From positions 1 through 64,000 of the forward strand of contig JAEZIN010000023.1 of the NCBI GenBank assembly GCA_023436585.1: a stretch of DNA of 64,000 bases, read 5' to 3'. A program made the translations under genes and the position numbers. The notes below the pieces were generated by a model. The model had not been told where the DNA came from. It did no database searches and saw only the letters and a list, made by a program, of their open reading frames with translations. Source of the DNA: Bacillota bacterium (GTDB lineage Bacteria; Bacillota; Clostridia; Christensenellales; Aristaeellaceae). Positions 41,195 to 50,100 of this stretch are shown one piece after another. The stretch's first letter is position 1; each line of letters starts with the position of its first letter.

Positions 41195-42472
41195 ATGCAA
41201 ATGAATTGGGATTTTGTAGCCATTGCGCCTGCCGAAATATTATTGCCGGGCCCGGGGACCGATCTTTCCGCCTGGGCGGTGGTGGCCTGCGACCAGTATA
41301 CCTCCCAGCCGGAATATTGGCGGGAGGCGGAAGGCTTGGTTGGGGAGAAGCCTTCCACGCTGCGCATTACGCTGCCGGAAATCTATCTTGCGCAAAGCGC
41401 TGAACGTGTGTCCTCAATTCATCACGCCATGGCGGATTACTTGCAAAAAGGAATATTGAGGGAAGCTGTCAAAGGCGGCTTTGTGCTGACCGAACGGACA
41501 ACATCAAGTGGTTCAAGGCTTGGTTTGGTTGCCGCGGCAGATTTGGAAAGCTATGATTTTGAGGCGGATTCCAGATCCATGATCCGGGCCACGGAGGGCA
41601 CCATCCTCTCCCGCATCCCCCCAAGGCTGGCGGTCCGACAAGGCGCGTCGTTGGAATGCCCGCATGTGCTTTTGCTGCTGGATGATCTTCAAAAAACCGT
41701 GGTGGAGCCTTTGTACGCAAAGCGCGAAGAGCTGAAACAGCTGTATGATTTCCCGCTGATGCTGGGCGGCGGCCATCTTCGGGGCTGGGCGGTGACGGAT
41801 AAAAGCCTTTTGCAAGGCGTGTACGATGCGCTGGCGGCGCTGAAAGCAAAGCTGCCGAAGGATAATCCGCTTTTGATGGCCGTGGGGGACGGAAACCATT
41901 CCCTGGCCACCGCGAAAGCCCACTGGCTGCAGGTGAAAAAAACGCTTGCGCCAAAGGAGGCCGCAGGCCATCCCGCCAGGTTTGCGCTGGTGGAGATGGA
42001 AAACATACACGATGAGGCGCTTGACTTCCATCCCATCCACCGGGTGGTGTTCCATGCGGACGGGGAAGGGCTGCTGCGGGACTTCAAAGCGTACTGCGGC
42101 GCAAGGAATATGACCTTTTCCGATAGCGTGGCATGCCCCGGAGACCAGGCCATGGAAGTCTTGTACGGCGGCCAGTCGTACAACATATGCATCTCGAATC
42201 CCGATTCCTCGCTGGCGGTGGGCACGCTGCAAAGGTTCCTGGATGACTATATGAAGCTTCACAAGGAAGCGGAGGTAGACTATATTCACGGTGACGATAC
42301 CGTTCGCGGTCTGTGCATGAAAGAGAATACGGTGGGCTTCCTGGTGCCGGGCATCGAAAAATCCGCACTGCTGCCGGCCGTGCGGCAGGATGGGTCGCTG
42401 CCCCGCAAGACATTCTCCATGGGAGAAGCCCATGAAAAGCGGTATTATATGGAGTGCAGAAAAATACTGTAG
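41195..42472 (+). CDS. DUF1015 family protein
   Basis: 425 aa, soluble. DUF1015 hallmarks: FVAIAPAEILLP near the start, VVACDQYTSQPEYW, the central MAVGDGNHSLATAKAHW (about 230) and the end of the protein with HGDDTVRGLC. The GDGNHR/S motif resembles phosphotransfer or ParB/sulfiredoxin-like folds; the function is not established. The start after AAAGGGG could be either 41195 or 41201. It sits 60 bases after the SRAP gene in the same direction. Confidence 0.88.
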   Translation: MQMNWDFVAIAPAEILLPGPGTDLSAWAVVACDQYTSQPEYWREAEGLVGEKPSTLRITLPEIYLAQSAERVSSIHHAMADYLQKGILREAVKGGFVLTERTTSSGSRLGLVAAADLESYDFEADSRSMIRATEGTILSRIPPRLAVRQGASLECPHVLLLLDDLQKTVVEPLYAKREELKQLYDFPLMLGGGHLRGWAVTDKSLLQGVYDALAALKAKLPKDNPLLMAVGDGNHSLATAKAHWLQVKKTLAPKEAAGHPARFALVEMENIHDEALDFHPIHRVVFHADGEGLLRDFKAYCGARNMTFSDSVACPGDQAMEVLYGGQSYNICISNPDSSLAVGTLQRFLDDYMKLHKEAEVDYIHGDDTVRGLCMKENTVGFLVPGIEKSALLPAVRQDGSLPRKTFSMGEAHEKRYYMECRKIL

Positions 42473-42527
42473 CGGCAAAAAAGCGGATCAAAAAGTGCCG
42501 CTGCCGGATAAAAGGAGGTGTTGCTCC

Positions 42528-43322
42528 GTGAAAATCCTTTCCATCATGAGCAGTTACCGAACGGACGGCAACACAGGCCGGACGGCATCCCTTGTGGAAG
42601 AGCAGCTTCAAAAGGAAGCCGCGCTGCGCCATGTGGATTTGGAGATCGAGCGAATCAACCTTGGCAGGCTGGATGTCGGCATATGCAGGGGCTGCAGGCT
42701 TTGCTTTGATAAAGGCGAGGATAAGTGCCCCATGAAGGATGACCTCCTGTCCCTGCGGGACAAGATGCTGGAGGCGGAGGGATATCTGATATCCAGCCCT
42801 GTGTATGTGGAGGATGTGAACGGAATCCTGAAAAACTGGATGGACCGCATGGCCTTTACCTGCCACCGTCCCGCGCTGTACGGGAAGTGCGCGTACTTGA
42901 TCACCACATCCGGCGGCGGTTCCACGGGCCACGCCCTTCGGACCATGGACGCGGCCTTTCACGCCTGGGGCTGCCGTGTGGCGGGGCGAGCAAAGTTCCG
43001 CACCGGGGCGCTGACAGACAAGGAAAGCATATTCTTGAAAAACGAAAAGGCCATCAGGCAGGCGGCAAAGGTTTTTCTGGATGATTTGATGCGTGGTGCG
43101 GACGCATACCCCGGCATGTATTCTCTGATTGCTTTTCGCGTGCAGCAGATTTGCTGGAACAAGGAAAGCTACCAGGCGCAGAACCCATTCGACTACACGT
43201 ATTGGAAGGGAAAGGGCTGGCTGGGGCCCAAATGCATGTATTATTTACCTTTCAAAAAGGGCAAATGGAAGGCAGGCCCGGCCAGGCTGATAGGCAGCGG
43301 GGCCGCGAAGTTGTTTGTTTGA
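42528..43322 (+). CDS. NADPH-dependent FMN reductase / flavodoxin-fold oxidoreductase with CxxC-rich loop
   Basis: 264 aa, starting with GTG at 42528 eight bases after AAAGGAGGTG. The flavodoxin-like fold begins MKILSIMSSYRTDGNT (FMN phosphate loop). ICRGCRLCFDKGEDKCPMKDD is the cysteine-containing segment typical of iron-sulfur flavoproteins and related NAD(P)H-dependent oxidoreductases; ISSPVYVEDVNGILKNWMDR follows. The last 60 residues (AYPGMYSLIAFRVQQICWN...) are an extension found in a clostridial subgroup. Substrate unknown. Confidence 0.85.
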   Translation: MKILSIMSSYRTDGNTGRTASLVEEQLQKEAALRHVDLEIERINLGRLDVGICRGCRLCFDKGEDKCPMKDDLLSLRDKMLEAEGYLISSPVYVEDVNGILKNWMDRMAFTCHRPALYGKCAYLITTSGGGSTGHALRTMDAAFHAWGCRVAGRAKFRTGALTDKESIFLKNEKAIRQAAKVFLDDLMRGADAYPGMYSLIAFRVQQICWNKESYQAQNPFDYTYWKGKGWLGPKCMYYLPFKKGKWKAGPARLIGSGAAKLFV

Positions 43323-43356
43323 TATTTGTCTCTATGCTTAATGGCTGATAGTGAAA

Positions 43357-43397
43357 TAAAAAGCGTGCCTTTGTTTGTTCAGGCGCGCTTTTATTTT
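43357..43397. terminator. Bidirectional terminator between converging genes
   Basis: AAAAGCGtGCCT and AGGCGCGCTTTT form an imperfect stem with a T-rich loop. A-runs on one side and T-runs on the other give U-tails in both directions. It lies between the flavodoxin-fold gene and the pseudouridine synthase, overlapping the latter stop codon. Confidence 0.75.
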
Positions 43398-44275
43398 TGT
43401 TCCAGCAAGTTATGTATTTCCGGCGGCAGCGGCGAAACAAGAGACAGAAGCTCTCCTGTCACGGGGTGCACGCAAGACAGATGACAGGAGTGCAGCGCGA
43501 TACGGCCTGGAAGCTCATCCGATTCTTGGCCATAGAGGAAATCCCCTACGATGGGGCAGTTCAAATACTGCATATGCACCCTGATCTGATGGGTCCGGCC
43601 CGTTTGAAGGCGCAGCCTTATAAGGCTGCGGCCATTGCCTGTCCTCAGCGTTTCGTAATGGGTGACGGATTGCTTTCCGTTGGGGTCAACGCACCGCTTC
43701 ACACCATCCGGAAGGACTTTGCCGATGGGCGCATCGACGGTGCCCGATAGCGGCTCTAGAATACCTTCCGCCACCGCCATGTACTCCCGAACAAAGTTTG
43801 GCGTGTGCAGCTGGCTTTGCAGTCTTTGCTGCGCATAGGCGTTTTTCGCGATGACCATCAGACCGCTGACGCCCTTGTCCAGCCGGTTCACCGGCCGGTA
43901 GACGAAGGGGCCGGAAGGCATTAAATAGGCCGCCACGTAGTTTTCCAGCGTGTTTTCCCCCTGTCGGGAAGAGGCCTGGCTGGGCAGGGGGGCGGGCTTG
44001 TCCACGATGAGCAGGTCTTCGTCCTCATAGGCGATGGACAGCGGAGTATTCTGCGGCATCCGCCTGGATTCGTCCCCCTCCGGAAGAAGGAGGGTCACTG
44101 TCTGCCCTGCGCGAACCCTTTGATCGGCATGGGTTGGGACGCCGTCCAGCAGCAGCCCATTTTGAAATTTGATACGGGAAAAGAGGTGCCGGCCCAGCTT
44201 TAAGCGGGCGAACACCGCCTGCTTGAGCTGCCTGCCCTCATCTCCCGGTTCGATCATTATGGATAGCCGGCGCAT
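43391..44275 (-). CDS. RluA family pseudouridine synthase
   Basis: 294 aa from the ATG at 44275, behind GGAAGGAAG. An N-terminal S4-like part (KLGRHLFSRIKFQNGLLLDG) precedes the RluA catalytic domain: LLIVDKPAPLPSQ, the catalytic Asp in NRLDKGVSGLMV, VREYMAVAEG and LRLQTGRTHQIRVHM. It converts specific uridines in rRNA or tRNA to pseudouridine; the target (RluC/D-like) cannot be told. An extended -10 (TGGTATAAT) lies about 30 bases upstream. Single gene. Confidence 0.94.
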   Translation of the reverse strand: MRRLSIMIEPGDEGRQLKQAVFARLKLGRHLFSRIKFQNGLLLDGVPTHADQRVRAGQTVTLLLPEGDESRRMPQNTPLSIAYEDEDLLIVDKPAPLPSQASSRQGENTLENYVAAYLMPSGPFVYRPVNRLDKGVSGLMVIAKNAYAQQRLQSQLHTPNFVREYMAVAEGILEPLSGTVDAPIGKVLPDGVKRCVDPNGKQSVTHYETLRTGNGRSLIRLRLQTGRTHQIRVHMQYLNCPIVGDFLYGQESDELPGRIALHSCHLSCVHPVTGELLSLVSPLPPEIHNLLEQK

Positions 44276-44324
44276 GGATCTTCCTTCCCTTGACAAATGA
44301 TTGCACACATTATACCATAATATC

Positions 44325-44353
44325 AAAAAAAGCGCCCGGCATGCGCCGGACGC
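44325..44353 (-). terminator. Terminator of the metQ-like gene
   Basis: Minus-strand GCGTCCGGC-GCAT-GCCGGGCGC (9-bp stem) followed by seven T, 17 bases past the stop codon. Confidence 0.88.
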
Positions 44354-44370
44354 CTGAAAAGAGGGTCTGC

Positions 44371-45204
44371 TTACTCCGCGGGAGTGAAGATGGGGATGAC
44401 GCCGCCCTTGAAGTTTTCGTTGTTGAGCAGGAAATCATACACCTTTTTCGTGTGCAGCACGGTTTCCAAAGCCTTGACAAAATCGGCGTCCTTGTCCGCG
44501 CTGCGGACCACCACATAATTGGTGTAGGTCTTGCCGGCATCGCTGTCGGCGGGCTCCACGAAAATGGCGTCGGTGGCGGGGCTCAGGCCGGCATCCAGGG
44601 CGAAGTTGCCATTGATGACGGCGAAGTCGGCGTCAGCCAGGGTGGCGGGCAGGGTGGAGGCATCCACTTCCTTGATGTCCAGCTTCTTGGGGTTTTCGGC
44701 AATGTCCAGCACCGTCAGGCTGCTATCGGGGGTGGTGCCCTCGGGCAGGGTGATCAGCCCGGCTTCCGCAAGCAGGAGCAGCGCCCTTGTCTCATTGGAA
44801 GGATCGTTGGTGATGGTGATGATGGCGCCCTCCTTCAGCTCTTCCAGCGTCTTGGTCTTGCCGGGATACAGGGCGTAGGGCTCGTAGTGGACGCCGATGG
44901 CGGGGATAAGCTGCTCGGCTTCCGGCACGGTGACGTTGTAGGCGTTCAGGTAGGGCAGATGCTGGAAGTAGTTGGCATTCAGCTCCCCGGCAGCCAGGGC
45001 GGGATTGGGCAGGGGATATTCGGTGAACACCACGATCTCCAGCTCATAGCCCAATGCTTTCAGGTCATCTTTGACCAGTTCCAGCACTTCGGCATGGGGG
45101 GTCGGGGTAGCGCCGATCACGATCTTGGTAAGCGTTTGGGCGGAGGCGGCGGACAGGGACAGAACAAGGATAAGGGCCAGGGCCAGGGACAGCAGCTTTT
45201 TCAT
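44371..45204 (-). CDS. MetQ/NlpA-family substrate-binding protein, orphan and without lipobox
   Basis: 277 aa. A signal peptide (about 1-22: LALALILVLSLSAASA, then Q) precedes an NlpA/MetQ domain starting KIVIGATPTPHAEVLELVKDD. The usual ligand-contact patterns follow, such as NYFQHLPYLNAYN and ITNDPSNETRALLLLAEAGLI. MetQ proteins bind methionine for the MetNI importer. Two oddities: no metN or metI gene is nearby, and the protein has no cysteine at all, so it cannot be a lipoprotein like its relatives. It may be released, or loosely held at the membrane. It has its own promoter, long leader and terminator. Confidence 0.9.
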   Translation of the reverse strand: MKKLLSLALALILVLSLSAASAQTLTKIVIGATPTPHAEVLELVKDDLKALGYELEIVVFTEYPLPNPALAAGELNANYFQHLPYLNAYNVTVPEAEQLIPAIGVHYEPYALYPGKTKTLEELKEGAIITITNDPSNETRALLLLAEAGLITLPEGTTPDSSLTVLDIAENPKKLDIKEVDASTLPATLADADFAVINGNFALDAGLSPATDAIFVEPADSDAGKTYTNYVVVRSADKDADFVKALETVLHTKKVYDFLLNNENFKGGVIPIFTPAE

Positions 45205-45368
45205 ACTTCATACGCTCCTTTGCGCTTTTCATTCTGTTGGGAACCCATTCATCCTTATAAGCCGGTATCGGTGGGTCACATTCGCCCTCCGACGCTTAGG
45301 ATGAGGGCGGAATTCCCGGCATATTGATACCGCATGCGTTTCGCCTCAATTCCTATTAGTAAAGTATG
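45205..45368 (-). other. Long leader of the metQ-like gene (candidate regulatory RNA)
   Basis: About 160 nt of transcribed leader lie between the promoter and the ATG. On the minus strand GCCCTC-13 nt-GAGGGC forms a 6-bp stem, and GGAATT...GGAATTCC and CCCA...TGGG segments could pair. It lacks the conserved cores of the SAM-I riboswitch and of T-boxes as I know them, so any regulatory role would be of another type. Confidence 0.35.
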
Positions 45369-45374
45369 AAATAG

Positions 45375-45403
45375 ATCATAGCGCATATTCCCTAGTATGT
45401 CAA
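45375..45403 (-). promoter_or_regulatory. Promoter of the metQ-like gene
   Basis: TTGACA (45403-45398), 17-bp spacer, TATGAT (45380-45375) on the minus strand, about 170 bases before the ATG. Confidence 0.8.
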
Positions 45404-45521
45404 TAGGAAATAGAAAAATTTTAATTAAGCAGCAAATCGGACGAAGTATCTTGTGAATGACTTAGGAACAGGCGCAGTTCTTTGAAACTTTGTGTTACAT
45501 ACCCTCCAAGGAGGTATCCGT

Positions 45522-46427
45522 ATGGGTGGCTTCCATAAACGGCATTATGCAGGTAAACGGTGTTTTGCCGTTCTCGTCGCGGCGTTATTGATGCTCCTCC
45601 CCGCCCTGTCACTGGCCGATGCCGCATACCTGGCCGTAAAGGGCGGCACGCTGAACCTGCGGGAGAGCGCCAGCCAGACGGCCAATATATTGGGCCGGTA
45701 TCCTACGGGAACATGGGTTATGATTCTGGAGGAGGGCGAAACCTTCCACAGGGTGCAGGTGGGCGGCAAAACCGGCTACATGATGAAAAGCTACCTCACC
45801 GCAGGCAATGATTCCGCCATCGCGGCGCGGTTTGTGCGCACCAATACAGGCACCGGCGTGAACCTGCGGGAGTCCCCTGCCGATGCCGGCACCGTGATGA
45901 CGGGGGTGGCCGAAGGGACCAAGGTGGATGTGCTGGTGAAGGGTGTCGGCTGGTACAAGGTGCGCGTGAACAGCCTCACTGGATACATCGCCTCTAAATA
46001 TCTGGCTACCGAGGCCGGCGGAACGTTCGAATATGCCGTGGTGAACAACCCCAAGTATACGCAGGTACTGAATTTGCGGGAAACGGCATCCACCTCGGCT
46101 GTCATACTGGGCAAGTACAAGAACTACACGCCTGTATCCGTATTGCAGCGGGGCGATGCCTGGTGCAAGGTACAGGTGGGCGATAAAACGGGTTATATGA
46201 TGACATCGTACCTTAAAATGACCGCTGCGCCGTTTGCCGCAACGGTGAATAACCCCAACGGGGGTAGCGTTGTGAACTTCCGCTCGGCGCCAAGCTGGAA
46301 CGCGTCTATCCTCAGCAAGATTCCGGTGGGCACCGGGGTCACGGTGCTGGACAAGGGAACGGACTGGACGCTGGTGAGTGTGAGCGGTTCTACGGGATAT
46401 GTGAGTACATGGTTTTTGGCATATTGA
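45522..46427 (+). CDS. Secreted protein with four SH3b domains
   Basis: 301 aa from the ATG at 45522 behind AAGGAGGT. A signal peptide (about 1-42) is followed by four bacterial SH3 units, each starting with an LNLRE-like strand and ending with a TGY(M/I/V)xSxxL strand: about 50-98, 115-165, 187-237 and 250-300. SH3b domains bind peptidoglycan peptides, so this looks like a wall-attached protein made only of targeting modules with no visible enzyme domain. It is divergent from the metQ-like gene and single. Confidence 0.88.
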   Translation: MGGFHKRHYAGKRCFAVLVAALLMLLPALSLADAAYLAVKGGTLNLRESASQTANILGRYPTGTWVMILEEGETFHRVQVGGKTGYMMKSYLTAGNDSAIAARFVRTNTGTGVNLRESPADAGTVMTGVAEGTKVDVLVKGVGWYKVRVNSLTGYIASKYLATEAGGTFEYAVVNNPKYTQVLNLRETASTSAVILGKYKNYTPVSVLQRGDAWCKVQVGDKTGYMMTSYLKMTAAPFAATVNNPNGGSVVNFRSAPSWNASILSKIPVGTGVTVLDKGTDWTLVSVSGSTGYVSTWFLAY

Positions 46428-46477
46428 AGAATGCCTGATAGTATTGTTTGAAAGACATTTTGCATACGGCAATGGGA

Positions 46478-46975
46478 AGGGGATCGCGTCTGCGGACGCG
46501 ACAAAGGGCTTTCCGATCGGTCCGGCTTGCTCAATAGTCGCATTGCTGCGCATTCCGCAAGCTCAATGGTCATTCCGGTTCGCTGCCGCTCCCGGCACAT
46601 CCCGGCCGATTCAATCGACGCACTGCTCACTGCCGTTCGCATTGCTTGTTTCATCGGCTTTCTCCGCCCTGCCCATTGCCGCCACAGGCGGCGACAGGGC
46701 TTCGAAACCTTTCGCTTGATTCATCCACCCGGCCCATATCCGCCACTGGCGGGGGCCGGGTTCCTTCACCGCTTGCACTGCTTCTTTTCGCAAGCCTCCT
46801 CCGCCCAGCCCAATGCTCTCCATCTGGCTCAATCGTCGCTCTGCTCACTACCGTTCGCATTGCTCGTTTCGCCAGCCTCCTCCACCCTGCCCTTTTCTGC
46901 CACTGGGTTACGGAGCCACAGGCGGCGGCTAGGCTATGGAGCCTTTGGAAACCTTCGGATGCCGTCTCTTATAGT
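46478..46975. repeat. Tandem block of interspersed repeats (inverted relative to 5.3 and 6.5 kb copies)
   Basis: The 677-base gap 46428-47104 has no gene. About three degenerate tandem units are visible (near 46605-46690, 46720-46820 and 46828-46930), each containing CTCACT(G/A)CCGTTCGCATTGCT, a GTTTC.CC...CTCC block and CCGCCACTGG- or GCCACAGGCGG-type palindromes. In reverse complement these are the same units seen at 5290-5500 and 6535-6640. At the left edge is the CGCGTCTGCGGACGCGAC block also present at 33866. Confidence 0.75.
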
Positions 46976-47066
46976 TAACCATGCAGGGCGGCGGACGCTA
47001 GTTTAGCTTTTAAAAGTAGCAGCGAAAAAATAGTGCCACAAAGTAGCGATAGCCACTTTGTCGATA

Positions 47067-47097
47067 AAAAAGTCCGGGGAGGCAATGCCTCCCCGGA
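47067..47097 (-). terminator. Terminator of the large surface-protein gene
   Basis: Minus-strand TCCGGGGAGGC-ATT-GCCTCCCCGGA (11-bp perfect stem) followed by CTTTTTTATC, eight bases after the stop codon. Confidence 0.9.
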
Positions 47098-47104
47098 TTT
47101 TATG

Positions 47105-50100
47105 TTATAGGGTCTCGTTGGTATCGGTCGGGGTGTTCTGGTCGGATGTGCCGGTGTGGCGGGCCGTTCTGGGCTGGCGGGTGGTATTGCCCAAGGTGCT
47201 GTTGCGCTGGGTCGTACCGCCTTGCCCATCAGGAGCCGATGCATTCCCCTGCGCATCCGGCCTGAAGACTGCCGGTTGCTGGGCTCCCGGCTGTGCGCCT
47301 GTGGGTCTTGCAAATGCGCTGGGCTGCTGGCCGGGCCTTGCCGCGGGCGCGGCGCCGGGCTGTGCGGGCCTTGCGGCCGCCGTGCGCGGATCGGTGGTTC
47401 CGGGCTGCGCGCCCGCTGGCCGCTGGCCATAGGGGGATGCGCTGCCTGGAGACTGGGGTCTTTGCGCGCCTGCTTGCGGCGTGCCGGGCTTTGCCTGCGT
47501 TCCGGAAGCGGGCGGCACCATGGGCGCGTTGGTGGCGCGAGCATAGGGCCTTGCGCCGCTTTGCGGGTTCTGCTGCATGGCCGCCCTGCGCTGCGCGGCC
47601 CTCGCCGCTGCTTTGCGCTGGTTGGACTTATGCAACGCGTAGGCGTACAAACCGCCAAAGCCGCCCAGCAGGACTACGCCCAATCCCAGCCAGATAAAGC
47701 TGGGGCTGTCCGACTGTGTTTGCACCGGCGGATCGGTGGGCGGGGGAATGGTGATGAAGGGTTCGGGCGTGGGGCTGGGAGTCGGGGTGGCCTGGGGTTC
47801 CGGTGTCGTGTAGGGGTCGAACGGCTCGTAGGAGGCGTTCAGCCCGGTATTCGGGTTTGTCCAGGTGCCCACGTTCCAATCCTCCGGAGAGGAGGGTTCA
47901 TTGTTGCCGCCGTTGTTATTGTTATTATTGTTGTTGTTATTGCCGCTGTTGTTGGTACCCTGTGAATATTCGGGGCTCTGCAGGAAGTCTTCCAGCTCGG
48001 CCAAGGACAGCACATCGAAGAATTCGCTGGAGATATACCCCTCCGTGCCGGCCTGGTTCACTTTGTACCAGGTCTTTCCGTCCAACTGGGTGCTGCCCAG
48101 CACCAGGGCGAAGGAATACTTGTTCAGGAGCCTGATCCGGGTTCCGTTTCCGGGCGCTTTGCGGAAGTTGACCCCATCCTTGTTCACATAGCCGTAGCTG
48201 GAGGGACTGTTCTGATCCAGCGGCGGCGGGGTGGGCGCCGGCGTGGGTGTCGGGGTGTTCAGGGATTTTAGGTAGTCTTCCGTCTCCTGGCGGGAGAGCC
48301 AGCGCAATTGGTCGGCGCGGATGTAACCCCACTTTTCGCCAAGCCGTACGATATGCCAGGCGATGTTGTCCAGATACTCCTGACCGCTGACGTAAACGAT
48401 TGTGTTCTTGGCCAGCATATTGACCAGCATGCTGTTGGGATCGGCCGCGCCGCGCATGGGCACATTGTCGCCCAGGGTGGTGGCATAGCCGCTTTGCTGC
48501 ACAGGTGTCGGGCTGGGCGAGGGCGAGGGTGTGGGTGAGTTGGTGGGATGGGCCGCATTGTACTGGTCGATGTAATACTTGGCTTCCTCCGGCGTGATGC
48601 GGCGGAGCGCGTCGTCCGGTACATAGCCGTTGATCTCATCCAGCGTTTCCACCAGCGACCAGGGCTGCGTGCCCTGATTTACCTGGCCAGCCACCAACAC
48701 CAGCGTATTTAAAGGCAATGTGGTCAGTATGCTCTGGTCCTGATCGCTCACTTCCACCCTAAGCGCCACTTGCCTGTTGGTAAGGGCATAGCCGGTATAT
48801 TGGCTGGGAGGGGGAGTCGTGGGAGCGGGAGATACGCTGGTGGTGGGAACGGGTGAGCGGGTGGGCATGGGCGTGGGAAGCGAGGCCTGGTACTGGTCGC
48901 TTTGCGCCTGGGTCATCATGTCGACAAACTCGGTCATGATATAGCCGTCCTGGCCATCGATCCTTACGCGGGTCCAGACCTCATTGGCTTCGTTGTACTG
49001 GGATTCATACATCCACACATGGGTGCCCTGGGGTACTTCTTTGATGAGGTTCTTGTTGTTTTTAACCGGCGCGCTGCGGAAATTGACCTTGCTGCTTGTT
49101 ACACCCCAGCGATCGATGGCGGAGCCGACGGGGATGGGGGTTTCCGTTACGGAGGGCACATAGCTGAAGGTGACCTTGCTGGGTGTGGCGACACCCTGCG
49201 CGTCTACCGCCACATTGACGGAGGTGGGGCCATTGAGCTTATACCCGTTGGGGGTAAGGCCGGGATTCGCGTCGACAGTCGCCGTACCGGGGATCGATAT
49301 CGTTTTGGAACCCGTTTCGAATACAGCGCCGTCCTTGACGTATTCGATGGACACCTGAACCGACTGCGCGGGGATCTTAACAAAGGTGAAGGTGACCTTG
49401 TTGGGTGTGGCGGTGCCATTGGCATCCACGGCAACGTTCACGGAAGAGGGACCGTCCAGCTGATAACCGTCTGGTGTGAATTCGGCTTTCATGCCGACAG
49501 GCTTGCTGCTGTTTGCCGCAATCTGCTCGGTATACGTCTGGAAGACCTGCCCATCCTTGACATACTCCACAGGCACCAGGGCCGGGCCAACAGGGTTTGC
49601 AATAAAGTTGAACACAACCTTATTGGGCGACGCGGCGCCCAGGGCGTCCACAGTGACGTTCACGGAAGACGCGCCTTCCAAATAATAGCCCGCGGGAGCA
49701 AATTCGTTTTTCATGTCGACAGGCTTGCTGGTGCCGGCCGAGATTTGTTCGGTATACGTCTGGAAGACCTGACCGTCCTTGACATACTCGACGGGCACCA
49801 GGGCCGGGGCCACAGGGTTCGGGATATAGTTGAAAACGACCTTGGCAGGCGTGGCGGCACCCTGACTGTCCACCGTCACTTGGACGGAGGCGGCGCCTTC
49901 CAGCCTGAATCCTTCAGGGGTAAGGCCGGGAATCTCGTCCACGGTGGCTGTTCCGGGGATCGATACAGTCCTGGAATCCGTCTGGAATACGACGCCTTCC
50001 TTGGCGTATTCGATGGACACCTGAACGGATTGGGCCGGAATCTCGATATAGTTGAATGTCACTGTTTCAGGCGTGGCGCGGCCCTTTGTATCCACCGACA

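Noticed and set aside
37347..42472. Phage-defence island built around the SNF2 helicase
   Set aside because: No methylase, nuclease or known DISARM/other defence partner is adjacent; neighbours are SRAP and DUF1015, and the region lacks mobile genes.
45205..45368. SAM riboswitch or T-box before the metQ-like gene
   Set aside because: The conserved SAM-I and T-box core sequences are not present; kept only as an unclassified leader.
46600..46930. Possible CRISPR array
   Set aside because: Units are degenerate, of unequal length and without unique spacers; no cas genes are near. They match repeats found elsewhere in the window.
46444..47006. Several overlapping small ORFs in the 46.4-47.0 kb spacer
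   Set aside because: They lie in palindromic repeat units and are open in several frames on both strands; none has a ribosome site or domain.
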